Below are positions 1 through 12,500 of a stretch of DNA of 64,000 nucleotides, in pieces; position 1 is the stretch's first letter, and each line of letters starts with the position of its first letter. The position numbers and the translations under genes were made by a program. The DNA lies in NCBI GenBank assembly GCA_963921825.1, contig OY997588.1, positions 121,715,329 through 121,779,328 on the forward strand, written 5' to 3'. Source of the stretch: Erodium maritimum. Taxonomy: Eukaryota; Streptophyta; Magnoliopsida; Geraniales; Geraniaceae. The notes below the pieces were generated by a model that saw only the letters and a list, made by a program, of their open reading frames with translations, was not told where the DNA came from and ran no database searches.

Positions 1-790
1 CAATCCCAACACTGTAATGAAACCAATAATATTAAATTGAGAATCGGGACAGAGATGAGAAGAGAGAAACGAAACCATTTCTGGCCCGGCTAGGCTCCTC
101 TGAACCACCTGCATAGCTTTCTTCTTCAACCAACTTGCATTCCAGTCAAGGGGAAACTATTTTTAGGTTGCGATTTTAGACAGCGTATAAATTACTAATT
201 CATTATATATAAATATATATATATGTGGGACAATTAGGTGGGAATCGTTCATAGATTGTGAATAGTTCAGATTCGTCCATATGAGACGATGGACGGTTTG
301 TATCTGTATACGCGAATTAGGCCCTGGTCTGGTCTACGTGTCTTTGTCTAGGGTACATCTGGCTACCTCATTAAAGTCGACGAATTTTAAAATAGAAACT
401 TTTTCAACCAGAATTTCGTAATCGAATCAAACTCAAATTGAAAATTCTATCGAAAAATCTCTCTAATTTATAGAATGAAGCACAACTTGAAAATTATAGC
501 GAGGAAATTGAGATCATGGACAATGTTAACAGCAACTGAAATTCTCTGAAAATCGATTCCAAGCTGCAACTACGATCCAATTCGTCGGAGATTACAAACT
601 CAGATCTAGTTCGTTGGAGATCGAAACTTAGATCGCCAACGTTATTCACAGAAATCGTCGGATTTGTTCATAGAGATCGATGATCGTCAATCGAGATGTC
701 ATCTACCATATGTAAGTACATACTTTCACAAAAAAGGATTTGCTTCTACTGTCTCTATAAATTTCGGTTCCTGCATCGCCTGAAACGTCC
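1..790. other. Intergenic, no gene seen
   Basis: No coding potential, RNA gene or clear repeat end was recognised in this AT-rich stretch. It leads into the diverged tandem repeats that start near 800. Confidence 0.5.
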
Positions 791-799
791 TAATCATGT

Positions 800-1535
800 T
801 TAGTGTTGCGTAAACTAGAATATTTGTATTCTCAAACCGATTAGTGATGTTTGTTGTCTTCATTCTCAGTCTTGGTGTTAGTATCTGTAAATGAGAATTA
901 TTGTTGTTTTCATGCATATTATCTTGCCTTGTGTTCTGTATTTGCAAACTAGAATTCTTGTATCCTTAAACTCATTCATGTTGTGTGTTATCTTCTCCTC
1001 AATCTTGTTGTTCTAAATTCGCAAATCAGAATTATTGTATCCTCATATGTCTCTCTGATGTGTCTGTGTTTATTATCTTACCCTGTTGTGTTCTATTTTA
1101 ATTTTTGTGTCTTGTATCTGCAAACTAGAATGCTTATATACTCAAATATAAAAATTTGTTTTGTATCGTGTCCTCCGTGAGTCGGGCTTGCTATACTTGC
1201 AAACTAGGATGCTTATATCCTTAAACAAAAAAAAATTGTTGTGCATGTGACTATTATCTTTCTCTGCTCTGACTATGAGTATATGCTTACTGTATTTGGA
1301 GACTAGAATGTTTGTATCCTCTGAATAAAAAATATGTTGAACATGTGACATGTATTTTACTCTGTTCTGACTGTCTGAGCCTGCATGTGCTGTATTTGCA
1401 TATTAGAACGTCTATATCTTTACATAAAAATTATGTTGTGTTTGTGCCTCATAACTGAGTCTATTATGATTATCTAACTCTCTCTGAGATTTATTTACAA
1501 TCCAGAATAATTATATCCTCAAACTAAGTCATGTT
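800..1535. repeat. Diverged tandem repeat (period about 75-105 bp)
   Basis: A core resembling TTGCAAACTAGAAT followed by TTGTATCCTCAAAC recurs near 817, 890, 941, 1017, 1117, 1195, 1290, 1396 and 1495. Each copy is followed by a loosely conserved stretch like TATCTTNCTCTG. The copies are strongly diverged. Further isolated copies lie near 2740, 2830, 2926, 5678 and 5795, partly in introns of the neighbouring FAR1-like pseudogene, so the repeat may belong to that element. No gene lies in this stretch. Confidence 0.6.
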
Positions 1536-1792
1536 TTTATGAAAATCAGTTGCAGGCACGAGTAGTGATTGTACTGTAGAATCCGACTTCTAAGACATTG
1601 TACTATTATCAGTTAGAGGAACAAGCATATACTTGCCAACATGTCAGCCTGAATGAAAGCTGTTTGAAGGAAAAGAATTTAAGACACTAAATCAAGCTAT
1701 ATATTTCTACCAGAATTATGGTAGACAGGATTCTGTACAATAATGTATGGCGAGTAGTTGGGTGATGGAAAACGTGTGATGAGATAAAGTAC

Positions 1793-4104
1793 ATGGTGTG
1801 CTCAAAACAGGGAGATATCACTGAACAAATCAGCCCACAGAGCTCTAAGACTACGAAAAAGAGGAACAAATTATTGACATGGATCAATTGTGAAGCGAAA
1901 ATAAGAATAATGTTTGTATCGAAGGAAGAAGGATACAAGGTTTTAAAGTTTATTGAAGGTCACAAACTTCCTTTGGTTGGAGGAGAGCATAGACATGAAA
2001 TGCGAGACAACAGACACATGGAAGGGAACCATGTTGAGTATATGAACCATTGTGAGAGATCGGGAATAGGCCTTTCAAGGGCTTATCGACTGCTCAGTCA
2101 AACTTATGGAGGTCTTGGCCATGTCGGTGCTATAAATATTGACTTCCTCAACTACCACAGGGACTTGAAAGTCTATATTGAAAGCAGTGATGTTCAGATC
2201 ATTTCTTGATCAGTTCTATGACAAGAAGGTGGCAAACAACTCATTCTACTATGAGTACGATGTTGGCACAACTAGCAGTCTTCACTAAGCTATTCTGGTG
2301 CGATGAAGTAGCTACCGAGAATTACGAGCTTTATGGGGATAACGTCGTCTTTGATACAACTTACAGGACTAACCAGTAAGTCCTTTTCCCTTTTCCCATA
2401 GATTCAATAGCTATTAAAAACATTGTCCCTTTATTAACAAATCATGTTTTGAAGGTACTCGATGTCATTCTGTCCATTCACAGGGGTGGACAACTATGAC
2501 AACTCAGTGATTTTGGGGTAGCGCTTGTAACGCACGAGAAAATCTAGTCTTTCACTTGGACGTTCAACGCTTTTATGAAAACGATGAAAGGGAAGAAACC
2601 AATGTATCTGTGACTGATCAGGATCTGGCAATGAAGATTGCAATACCTAAAGTTATGGTTGAGAGTAAGCATAAACTCTACATATGACACATTCTGAATA
2701 TGATTCGTCTCAAGGTCAGTCACACTAAAAACATCAATTTTCTCTGTATTCTCAAACTGTATTATTTGTTTCCTCAAAATGAATTATTATTACTAAGTCT
2801 ACGCCTGCTAGTTATGTGCGATATAACGGATTGAACTATATTCTTAAACTAAAATGTATGTTTACTCATTCTTTCAACAAAATACCATGTATGCGCCTAC
2901 CATGGTTGTAATATCTGTGTGCCCTGTATTCTCAATCTGTGACATCTGTTTTCTCAAACTAAAAAATATTACCATGTTGCAGGTGTCTGGGAATATACTG
3001 CGCGATACGGACTTGGAGAAAAGGATATATTACATAGTGTAGAACCATCTTGCAAGACAACAATTGGCTCAATAGCATATTTGATCTGTGTCACAGTTGG
3101 ATTCCAGCGTACCATCGGAATTTACCAATGGTGTTGTTTATGTGGATAACATACCGATCTGAATCAGCCAAACCGTGCATATCAATAACTCATGGATCAG
3201 TACCTAAATCTTGTTCACTTGATTTGGCATTGTGGCATGGTCATAGATAACCAAAGGCACGAGCATTTCTGGCTCATGTTGCACAGCTACAACACGTATC
3301 CGGTGTTGAAGACAAACACAGGTTTCGAAGAGGATGCTTGGACTTTATACATGCATATTGAGTTTACTGACATACAAAAGGATATCGTTTACGCTCTCAA
3401 TCACTGCAGCTTGGCAGGAATGGATGCTGGAGATAACACGAGTTTCTATAAAGTCAATGATCCATAGATAATTAAAGATGTCAATGAATTCAAGGTGACT
3501 CGGACGATGAGTTTGAACGACTTTCAGTGCAGTTGCAACAAGCTTCTTACAACAGGTTATTTATGTCCTCATATATTTTTTGCACTGTAAATCACAATCT
3601 TGAGGAAGATTCCTAGGATACTGGTCAACCAGCGATGATGTAAGGACAGCGACATGACAGCTACACTGTCTGCTGATGGTGTTGCACCTAAAGGTCCTTG
3701 TCTCGAAGACGATGAAGTAATGGATGATGTGAAAACTAGATTCAATGCAATGATTGAAACAGAAAATGCACTGATATCAAGCATTTGAGGCTTGTTGGAC
3801 ACTCTTAATAGATTTAAGGCAAAGACGGTGAATAACATTATCCCTAAAACTAGACTCAACAGAGCAAGCTACATAACATCAGTCATCGGGATCAAGTTTC
3901 CAGAACTAATGGATGTCCAGCCACCAAATGTCACAAACACCAAGGGGTCCCGTTTGCGATCTGGGGGTAGAATGGTTGAAAATATGGAAAAGGCGGTCAA
4001 TACAAGTAGAACGTAAGCGATTGTGCAAGGCATGCAATACAATGCAGGTTTATGACATCAGGACACACCCCCTTAATAAGAACAATAAGAAGAAGAATAA
4101 GTAG
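1793..4104 (+). pseudogene. FAR1/FHY3-related (MULE-derived) transposase-like pseudogene
   Basis: Five or more exon-like blocks read in order as a FAR1/FRS protein, a family domesticated from Mutator-like transposases. The N-terminal block (1950-2209) contains YRLLSQTYGGLGHVGAI and then DVQII. Next, 2290-2374 reads WCDEVATENYELYGDNVVFD and TTYRTNQ. A GT-AG intron of about 80 bp follows, then YSMSFCPFTGVDNYDNSVIL (2457-2518) and LTDQDLAMKIAIPKV near 2610-2660. A second intron (about 2698-2983) precedes NWLNSIFDLCHSWIPAYHR, SRSES-like and YPVLKTNTGFEEDAWTLYMH (2984-3467). The C-terminal part (3760-4100) has DVQPPNVTNTKGSRLRSGGR and a degraded CCHC-type finger. Stops near 2208 and 2254, a stop at 2519 and frameshifts break it, so it is not functional. 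It could be a decayed host FRS gene or an uncharacterised autonomous MULE; no TIRs were recognised. Confidence 0.85.
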
Positions 4105-4338
4105 CATGGTCTTTGTGTGCATGCAAATTATACCAAATAATCTTTGTGGATTTATGTATTTTGGTTTATAGATATAAACAGTAAAGTTTTAGAATAAAAG
4201 ATACTTAGTTTGCTGATTTGAGGAATATAGTTTATGCCTATATTAATGTTTTTATTCGAAATTTATATGAGTAATATAGTTTGAGAATATAGGTACCTTG
4301 ATTTGCTGATTTCAGGAATATGCTTTCAACGTATGTTA

Positions 4339-4758
4339 TTGCTTTTAGGGTTATTTTCATCTCACTACCCTAATTATGTGTTTTTTTTCATCTCACTACC
4401 CTAACTATTTTTTGTGGCACCTCACTACCCTAGAATGCATTTTTTTCACTTTCATACCCGCCGTCAAATTACAATCCATTTTTGGATGAAAACACTTAAA
4501 AAGTCAATAATACCCCTCACTAACAATCAAATATTCAAAAGCATGTCATTGGTTTTCAAAATTTCTTTTAAAAATCAGTTTTTAATGTCACAAAAATGCA
4601 TTCTAGGGTAGTGAGGTACCACAAAAAATGCATTCTAGGGTAGTGAGGTGCCATAAAAAATAGTTAGGGTATGAAAGTGAAAAAAAAATGCATTCTAGGG
4701 TAGTGAGATGCCACAAAAAATAGTTAGGGTAGTGAGATGAAAATAATCCTTGCTTGTA
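4339..4758. mobile_element. 402-bp MULE-type MITE with 9-bp TSD
   Basis: The element spans 4348-4749. It begins GGGTTATTTTCATCTCACTA and ends with the near-perfect inverse, finishing GAAAATAATCC. Flanks are TTGCTTTTA (4339-4347) and TTGCTTGTA (4750-4758), a 9-bp target-site duplication with one mismatch. The arms carry repeated CTCACTACCCTA units. No coding capacity. G-rich ends and a 9-bp TSD fit Mutator-like elements. Confidence 0.8.
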
Positions 4759-5090
4759 TATGAATTTTTTTTATTTGAAAATCAGTTTGAGAATATTTTA
4801 TACCTGGACTGCAGATGTTCTCATTATGTTTTCAGGTAGTATTAGTTCATTCATTTGGGCTGATACAACAATTGTGTTATGAGAATATACAATTCTCGTT
4901 TTGCAAATCACATGAGTAGTCAAACTGTTTCTGACCAACCAGTGAAGGATCGACAGCGAGGCAAACGTGGGAAAGAAATCATTGGTTTACTAACCCCACG
5001 ATGCCCTATATTTTTCCTATATGTACCCAACTATGTATCCCTCAAAACACATCCTCACCTCTTCGAAAACACATTACCAAACATTTAACA

Positions 5091-5405
5091 ATGGAGTCCT
5101 CAAGTAGCAAGAAGCGCAAGACCACTGATAAAGTAGACAGACTTGAGAAGGAGCTAGAAGAGCGGGAGGCTGAGAGCAAACAAGAGAGGAACCTCTTCAA
5201 ACACGAGGCGGTGTACATGAACTTCAGGCCCATCAAGGTAAAGTTGTTGGAGACCCAAATGCATCTCAATCTTGTGATCATTGATGCAAGCCGACTCATG
5301 AACAATGACATGACATCTAAGAAGTTGATTGCAAACACAACCCTCATGAAGAAGATGAAAGTTTTCAACCTCGCTCTGGAGAAGGTTGCCTACATGATGG
5401 AATAG
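5091..5405 (+). CDS. Hypothetical 104-aa coiled-coil protein
   Basis: I do not recognise this protein. It opens MESSSSKKRKTTDKVDRLEK, a serine- and lysine-rich tip running into a charged heptad-like region rich in Glu and Arg (residues about 16-45). A mixed hydrophobic C-terminal half follows and ends KVAYMME. The ATG at 5091 was chosen because the upstream in-frame extension (from 5001) looks like untranslated leader. A pyrimidine-rich stretch and AT-rich DNA follow the stop. It lies between TE relics, so a transposon-borne accessory ORF or a fragment is as likely as a host gene. The charged N-terminus and Met-rich end loosely recall the C-terminal part of NAM-associated/SANT proteins, but this is weak. 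Confidence 0.35.
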   Translation: MESSSSKKRKTTDKVDRLEKELEEREAESKQERNLFKHEAVYMNFRPIKVKLLETQMHLNLVIIDASRLMNNDMTSKKLIANTTLMKKMKVFNLALEKVAYMME

Positions 5406-6400
5406 GGTAGCAAATCCTACATGATTGGCCTGAAAGAAGATGAAGATCTTGTAGGCCCTTTTGTTTCCTTTTGTTCATGCTTTCCCTTTCCCCCCGACCC
5501 CTATCAATCTAATGAAAAAAAATTCCTTTTGTTTAAATACGTCCATATTTTTATTTGCTTTTATTTATTAATTTCAACTCTTGTGTGAACAACCCATTGA
5601 AACTATCACAAAAATCTTGTTATCACATTCAAATAGTAATATTTAAGCGACCTTATTTTATCCAAAAACCTAGATATACGATATTCTCAACCTAACATAT
5701 TTGTTTCCTCAAACTAAAACACAGTCTTTGAGTCTAAAAGTAATTGGAAATAAATGAAAAACAAGAAGTTGTTGTTGGTATTGTATCCGAAACCTGGATG
5801 TTCTATATTCTCACATGGCAATGTCTTGATCTGTAAAAGGAAAAGGTCAATTTTTCCTTAAATGAATTTGGAGAATCTGGAACATAAAGTTCTATATTTG
5901 CAAACTGGACAAGAGATATATTCAAAATTCAAAAAAAAGATACAAAGGATGAAATGATTCGTGATGATCAAAAAAAGCAGTTTTAAACACACAAAAATTA
6001 CATGTTCATAATAAACCAAAAAAAGGATGAAGAAAAGTGAACCTTCATTTGGAAGCATTAGTGGGTCTGTGTCAAAGACCAACCCAAATGGATTACTAGA
6101 CACTTTGGAATGTGACTATGTATGTTTCTTCCGATATTTCTATTGTCGTTTTTTCAATTCCTAGTTTTCAATTCCTAATTTTAATTTTACTTGTTTCTTT
6201 TCCGCAAAATGAATGAAATTTTCGTTACATTATCCTAGCATTTGCATTACATTTTATTTAAATTTGAATTGGATTTTAATTTGAATTTCATCTTCATTCA
6301 ACTTATTGGTTTGTGTGAAGTTATTGTACAACACTTGCGAAAATGACCAAAATAGCCTTTGTGGGCCAGTGGTTTTGTGCCATTTTCCCCATTGTTCTCC
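5406..6400. other. Intergenic with scattered repeat-core copies
   Basis: AT-rich. Isolated copies of the TATTCTCAAACT / TTTCCTCAAACTAAAA core seen at 800-1535 occur near 5678-5720 and 5795. No convincing ORF. Confidence 0.45.
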
Positions 6401-6407
6401 TATAAAT
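6401..6407 (+). promoter_or_regulatory. Candidate TATA box for the ORF at 7693
   Basis: TATAAAT sits in a short GC-richer stretch ending at the left TSD of the LINE fragment (6474-7638). If the LINE and one TSD copy are removed, this box lies roughly 110 bp upstream of the ATG at 7693, a normal plant spacing. This is an inference from spacing only. Confidence 0.4.
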
Positions 6408-6459
6408 CCAACCCTTTCCTTCCCATAATCATCACGCAAAACCCTTTCGGCACCGAGTC

Positions 6460-7652
6460 TTATCTTCACCATTTTTTTATCAACAAAGCAAATTTAAATT
6501 AAACAACTTTTGAGGTAAAATAGGAGTTACAACAAGTGATACAAAGAAGTGAATCAATACCCAAGACTACCCTATAAGATTAAAAAAGAACGCCTTAAGA
6601 AAGGAATTACTTGACCAACAAGAAAATTCAAACAAGAAGAAAGCTTGCCCCCAAGAAACCACCAAAGACCTAACCTAGAAGCAATTGGATCGAATCTATT
6701 CTCTGAGCTCAACATCTACAACAAAAGAACTAGAGGGGAACTGCATCACACTTGCAGCAGCTACAACCAAGATAGGAAAGATGAGGAGCTGAGATGTTAA
6801 TATCCTCCAACTTCTTGAGCAGAAGCGAATTCCTTGAGTACCAAAAGATAAAAAGAACCAATCAGACATTGAGACAAGGACTGACTTCTAAAATAGCCTT
6901 CAAATGATACAAAAAGGCTAAGAAACTGATGCAGCCTAATCAAACACACAAACATCAAATGAGAAGACGCCTTTGAAAAAACAAACTTGGTCAGCACCAG
7001 AAAGAAAGGATGATAATGAAATGGAGTGTAACATGAGAATTACGTCTAAAACAATATGCACCAAAATGTAGAGACAATAAAGGGCCACTAACTCAACTCT
7101 AACAAATGATCCTACCCACACACAGAAAGAGGAACACAAGGATAAGAAGATAACCTACACCCAAGCACATAGGATTCTTGAACATTACATGAACAAAAGA
7201 ACCAAACCCTAACAGATGACACAAAAACACCCTCATAGACTCTCACATAACTCCTCAACCAAACCACCCAAACCCTACCCAAGTCCGAACCCCCAACACA
7301 AAGAATACAACACAAAACTACACCAACAGCAACCAAAGCAAGACTTCCAAGGATTGGAGCTAGAGCCATAAAAAAAGTCCACTCAGTCAATTAACTACTT
7401 CCCACAAGCATCATACTTTTGGGGAGGACAACTATGAGTGGAAGGAGAAATATAAGCCAGGCTGATTGAATTTTGCCTACTCCCAACCATAAGATAGATT
7501 TACAATTTTCTGGAAGATCTCCTCTGAAGATAAGTACCGATTTTTGAAGGTAATAGCATTCCTAGTCAACCAAATTTGCCAACAGGATATAAGGAATCGG
7601 TTCCTCCAACTTCTTTTGACCTCATGGGCATCATTAATATATATTCACCATT
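6460..7652 (-). mobile_element. 5'-truncated LINE (3' end only)
   Basis: The oligo-T run at 6472-6478 is the poly-A tail of a minus-strand non-LTR element. At its other end the minus strand reads CWQIWLTRNAITFKNRYLSS, which resembles the extreme C-terminus of plant LINE ORF2 proteins (W-x-x-W-x-x-RN). Stops interrupt the rest. The flanks TTATCTTCACCATT (6460-6473) and ATATATTCACCATT (7639-7652) look like a 14-bp TSD with a few mismatches. The insertion separates a TATA-like box from the downstream SANT-type ORF. Confidence 0.65.
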
Positions 7653-7692
7653 CTTCCACCTATTCGTCGCTAAAGCTTCAACCGAACCGCTA

Positions 7693-8085
7693 ATGAATGC
7701 AGAACGTAGAAACTACCTATGGTCCCCCGAAGAACAAATGATATTGTATCTTGTGTTGCTTCAACATGCACGCCCGGGGCCCAACGTCCGTTATTGGTCG
7801 GATGTTTACAACAACTTCATCACCGATGGACCGAGTTATGGGTCACTACGATATGAAAGGCAATTGAAGGACCATTGGCAAAGGACGTCCATAAAGGTGA
7901 AGCGTTTCGATTTAATCTACCGTGTAAAACTTCATGCTCGGCAGCCGAGTCAAACTGATTCCCAACTCATATCGTTGGCTGCGACGACTTACCGGGAGCG
8001 ACATAATCAAGTTTTCACCAAGTTTGACTGGTGGAATCTCGTCGAAGACCAACCCGGGTGGCTACAATATTGCAACGAAATATAA
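7693..8085 (+). CDS. SANT/trihelix-type DNA-binding protein (Harbinger ORF1 / NAM-associated-like)
   Basis: A 130-aa ORF with the tryptophan and aromatic spacing of plant SANT/Myb-like proteins (PIF/Harbinger ORF1 and 'NAM-associated' proteins). It reads NYLWSPEEQMILYLVLLQHA, then YWSDVYNNF, RYERQLKDHWQ near residues 65-75, KVKRFDLIYR, and FDWWNLVEDQPGWLQY at the C-terminus. This matches the family order: SPEED-like start, FW..V...F, SL..RW..I, KF...Y, W..L...PKW. The ATG at 7693 is preferred over 7576, because the region upstream of about 7652 belongs to a LINE insertion. The protein ends right after the SANT-like domain and lacks the usual C-terminal coiled coil. No transposase ORF was found nearby, so it may be a solitary domesticated gene or a transposon remnant. 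Transcription is uncertain because of the LINE in its leader. Confidence 0.6.
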   Translation: MNAERRNYLWSPEEQMILYLVLLQHARPGPNVRYWSDVYNNFITDGPSYGSLRYERQLKDHWQRTSIKVKRFDLIYRVKLHARQPSQTDSQLISLAATTYRERHNQVFTKFDWWNLVEDQPGWLQYCNEI

Positions 8086-8191
8086 ATCATTGTTAACTTA
8101 TGTTTAATTTCCGTTTCGTTAATAATAAAGTGTGTAATGTAGCTTTCAGTTTCGTAATAAAAGTTTGATGTCCTTTATTAGTTTAGATAAT

Positions 8192-8584
8192 TATAGTTCC
8201 TAGCTATGTATTTTACATCAATTCCACGTCTTAACCGTACGTTACCTTTCGTTTCAATTCATAACCGTGACTTTCCAAAAAAATTATAGATCTTAGCATA
8301 AAGGTGAGGGTTAACGTCATTTCCTAACCCTCACATTTATATCATTTGTATGTCTTAACTATGGTTGACCTTTATTTTCATAAACTATCAAAAACTTATG
8401 CATTTTCAAGTGCATTTTAGAGGTTAGGGTACTCAAACAAACGTATCCGTAAAGTCGGACGGATTTCATCACTTTTATGTTAGGAACTACAAAAGTTTGA
8501 AAAGTCATGATTAGAAATTGAAACGAAAGATAAAACACGATTAGGACGTAAAATTAAAGTAAAGCACATGACTAGAAACTATAT
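8192..8584. mobile_element. Inverted-repeat (MITE-like) element
   Basis: The left arm begins TATAGTTCCTAGCTATGTAT and its diverged inverse ends ACATGACTAGAAACTATA. The arms pair over about 85 bp, including TTTCGTTTCAATT against AATTGAAACGAAA. No clear TSD was found, so the family is not assigned. It lies about 100 bp after the SANT-type ORF. Confidence 0.65.
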
Positions 8585-9578
8585 CTATCTCATTAGTTTA
8601 TTAACATTTCATTCTATCAGTCTATTGTAAATTGAATGACTACAGATTAACTTCTATCAATCGGACCGAGAGAAGAAAGGAAAACCATTTTAATATATTT
8701 TTTTATTTTATCAATCTTTATCATTTAATTTAAATTAAGTTAAAAGGATTGTGGATGTTCTAAACCTAATATCTTAAATCAAGTGAATCATGGGCCGGAA
8801 CTAAGAAACGAAAGAGCCCAATCGAGTTGAGTTTGAGACAGAAATGGGCTGCCCAGATTGATACTCGACGTTGTTCAAATAATTTGGAGTGTCGAAGACG
8901 ACGAACCTTCGTCTTCATCCACCTCGACCAAAGGAGAAGAAAACACGGTTTTTGCTTGTTCTCCTACTTCGATTCGTTTGTGCAATCCTATTCCTAACCG
9001 TCTTCCAATTTTATAAATTACCAATTCATGTTTCGTGAGCTATGAACCAAATGTGGAAACATCTGGGAGATTTTTGATGCTATCAGCGGAAAGAGCAAAA
9101 TTTTCAATCGGTGTCATTGCGTTGAAGTTTCCGAAAGGGATAGGTAGGTTCGCTGTCCCCACTTTGCCTTCAATTTTACTACAGAAAGTTTGTTTTTTCC
9201 ACTAGTTCTGGTGGTGGGCGGTTTACCCAATTAAGCGTTGGTTCCTGGTGGGTGGTGATTGAATGTAGAAGCATAAAACCCTGGTCATAAAAATGAAGCT
9301 CCTTTTGGATCCTCTTTTCTGGGTCAATAGTGGTTGCCTATTTGGTTTGGGTTTTGGTGGCATCCTTTCATAATTGCTTGATTTGAGCTTTACGAATGTT
9401 GTGGTTCTTCCAAATTAAAGTGAGTCACGGAAGGAGGACATAGAGGCTAGGTTGGATTTCATTTTCGTCTAGAAAATTACTTAGAAAGGTTTGTGTTCGT
9501 GTCAAGTTTGGACATTACTCATCAGTTGTATTTGAGGGCCTTGATCTACTGTTTAGCTGGATAAACTGCAAGAAAAAA
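8585..9578 (+). promoter_or_regulatory. Promoter / 5' leader region of GPDH
   Basis: No separate gene was found. GC content rises after about 8880 and pyrimidine-rich leader-like sequence runs toward the ATG at 9579. A donor-like AGGTAGGTTC near 9144 suggests a possible leader intron, which is not proven. No clear TATA box was identified. Confidence 0.4.
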
Positions 9579-12500
9579 ATGGTTGGGAGTACTGAAAGGA
9601 TGAATCATAGTTTGGACTCTAATGGGTCCATGCAATACTCAAATGGTGCGCTTGAGGAGAAGGTTGATGAGATTCGTCACTTGATGGGCAAATCTGATGG
9701 TGATCCTCTGAGGATTGTGGGTGTTGGGGCGGGTGCTTGGGGTAGTGTTTTTGTTGCCATGTTGCAGGACAGTTATGGTCACTTACGGAACAAGGTCCTA
9801 ATCAGGATATGGAGAAGGCCTGGTAGATCAGTTGATAGAGGCACAGCTGAACACCTATTTGAAGTGATCAATTCAAGGGAAGAAGTTTTAAGGAGATTGA
9901 TTAGGAGATGTGCTTACTTGAAGTATGTTGAGGCAAGATTAGGTGATCGCACGCTTCATGCAGATGAAATTCTAAAAGATGGGTTTTGCTTGAATATGAT
10001 TGACACCCCTCTTTGCCCCTTAAAGGTTGTAACCAACTTGCAGGAAGCTATTTGGGATGCTGATATTGTGATCAATGGGTTGCCATCAACAGAAACCCGG
10101 GAGGTGTTTGAAGAGATTAGCAAATATTGGAAGGAGAGAATTACGGTTCCAATAATAATTTCTTTGGCAAAGGGTGTCGAGGCTGAATTGCAGCCTATTC
10201 CACGAATTATAACTCCCACTCAAATGATCAATCGAGCAAGTAAGACTACTTTATTTCGTGATTTGTTTTTATTTTTGGTATCTTGTAATCTGGTTTTAAG
10301 TGGTTTTCTCACTAATCCTGTTTATAATTATAATGTCTACTTTCTCGAAGTGTACCGTGGTGCTGTTGTAGCATTTATTTATTTTACTCCTTGATCTGGA
10401 AGTACATTCTTATTTATTTATCCCCCCTTGCCAGTTGCCCCTCATAACTGTCACTATAGAAGGGCTATATGAGGGCTTGGGTACTCTTTGGAAAGCCCAT
10501 GACCTTGGGATCAGTCTTGTACTTTTATTGGATGGTGGGATGGGGTTGTCAAATATTCATGCATGGTAACATGATGCATTCTTGGGAACACATGGTGTAA
10601 GTTCAGTTTCTATACACAAGCACTTGATTAATCAAACTTCATTGGTCATGATTAATCTACATTCATGAAACACGATTCATGGCTTGCTCAAGTTTCATGA
10701 ATCACTGTATTTAGCCAAAGATGATAGCACATATTTACAAGTTTGCCTTATGGAAGCTAAATTATTAAGTTCTGGACACTAAATATGAAGCAAGTTAGCA
10801 ATTGCAACTAATTTATGCGTTTCTTTGTAAAACAATCATGATCTGTGTTCATGGCAATTGGTTGAGAGCAAACAAGAACTGCTGTAGTTGAATGTCAAAG
10901 ATTCAAACCCACTAACACAAATGGTTGAAAACTATTTTTGAAATGATTCCCTTGGTAATAGGGAACTCTTCAAGTGCAAACTTAACACGTTTGATGAATT
11001 GTACTGATTTTCAACAATTTATAGTCAGCTATTTTTGAAGTTTCTATCTTTCTATTTTCTGAATAATTTGCCTTTTCATTTAACCTGGTATGCTTTAGAC
11101 TTCTTCATTCTTTGTTTGCTGAGAACAACTTTCTTTCTAATTCTACTGGCTACGTATGTGTTAATGATGCTAACCTAATTCTCCAATATTCTGCAGCTGG
11201 AGTTGTCATGGAGAACATTCTTTATCTTGGAGGGCCAAATATTGCATCCGAGATTTACAACATGGAATATGCTAATGCTCGAATATGTGGAGCTGAAAAG
11301 TGGAGGAAACCACTGGCTAGGTTTTTGAGGCAGCCTCATTTCATTGTTTGGGACAATGGTGACCTTGTGACTCATGAAGTCATGGGTGGCTTAAAGAATG
11401 TCTATGCCATTGGAGCCGGTAAGTTAATTTCTTGATCATGCTCTAGAGTTCAGGCATCAGGAAAATTTGAATAGCTCTACTGATGTATATAAAGTAAGTT
11501 ATCAAATGTTCTTTTCTCATATAGATACGAAATGTTCTCATGTCGAGAAGCTCTTATTCTTGATTTTTGGGCTTGGCAAGAGTCACGATAAAAAAAAGTA
11601 GGGGAAAAAGAAGAAAGGATTGTTAGTTAGCTAGTTAGTTAGCTAGTTAGTTAGTTAGTTATTTAACACATACAATGGGTATCAAGCACTGTAAACTATG
11701 AAACACATATGATCTGGCAAAGCTCTGTAGGCTAAACTGGTTGACTTCTGACGTTTTCTCTATATCATAAGACTGTCTCTGTCCTAGTAATTTAAATCTT
11801 GATATTTTAGGCCATCTTGGTTCTGGTTGACTCTGATCTCAGATTATCCGTGAAGTCATCCAAAACACATACTGAATATTTAGCTTCATTTATGGCATAT
11901 GGTGAATTTATAATGGACCTTATGAAATCCCAATTTGAATTGTACCTGTAAATAACATATACCACCTTAAGATTGCAGTATTGCACACATCTTCTTTTGT
12001 ATCTGCTATTAAATTTATTTTAGTGCAGCAGTGAATCGAATTAGCATAGCCAATTTATGTTTATCAGTTTGGATGGAGTAACTTTGAGAAAGGAAGTAAA
12101 AGTTTTCGTGACATGAAATGAAATTGTGATATAATGCTAGCTGCATTAAAGTAAGGGTTAATCGTCCAAAACTACATTTAAGTTTTGTCCACAAACGGAT
12201 GCATACATAAAGTTTTGTCCACAATGTATGGTGCACTGAAGTTTTGTCCACACTTTTGAGGGTGCATCGAAGTTTTGTCCACACTTTTGTGGGTGCATTG
12301 AAGTATTGCTCACAAATCTATTGAATCTGGGAAGCACTGCCTAGACCATCATTCTAAACATCCCAATCATGTCAAAACTAAAAAAGTCGTGGACAAAACT
12401 TCAGTACACCCACAAAGCGTGGACAAAACATTATGCATGCATCCGTTTGTGGACAAAACTTCAGTACACCCACAAAGCGTGGACAAAACGTAATGCATGC

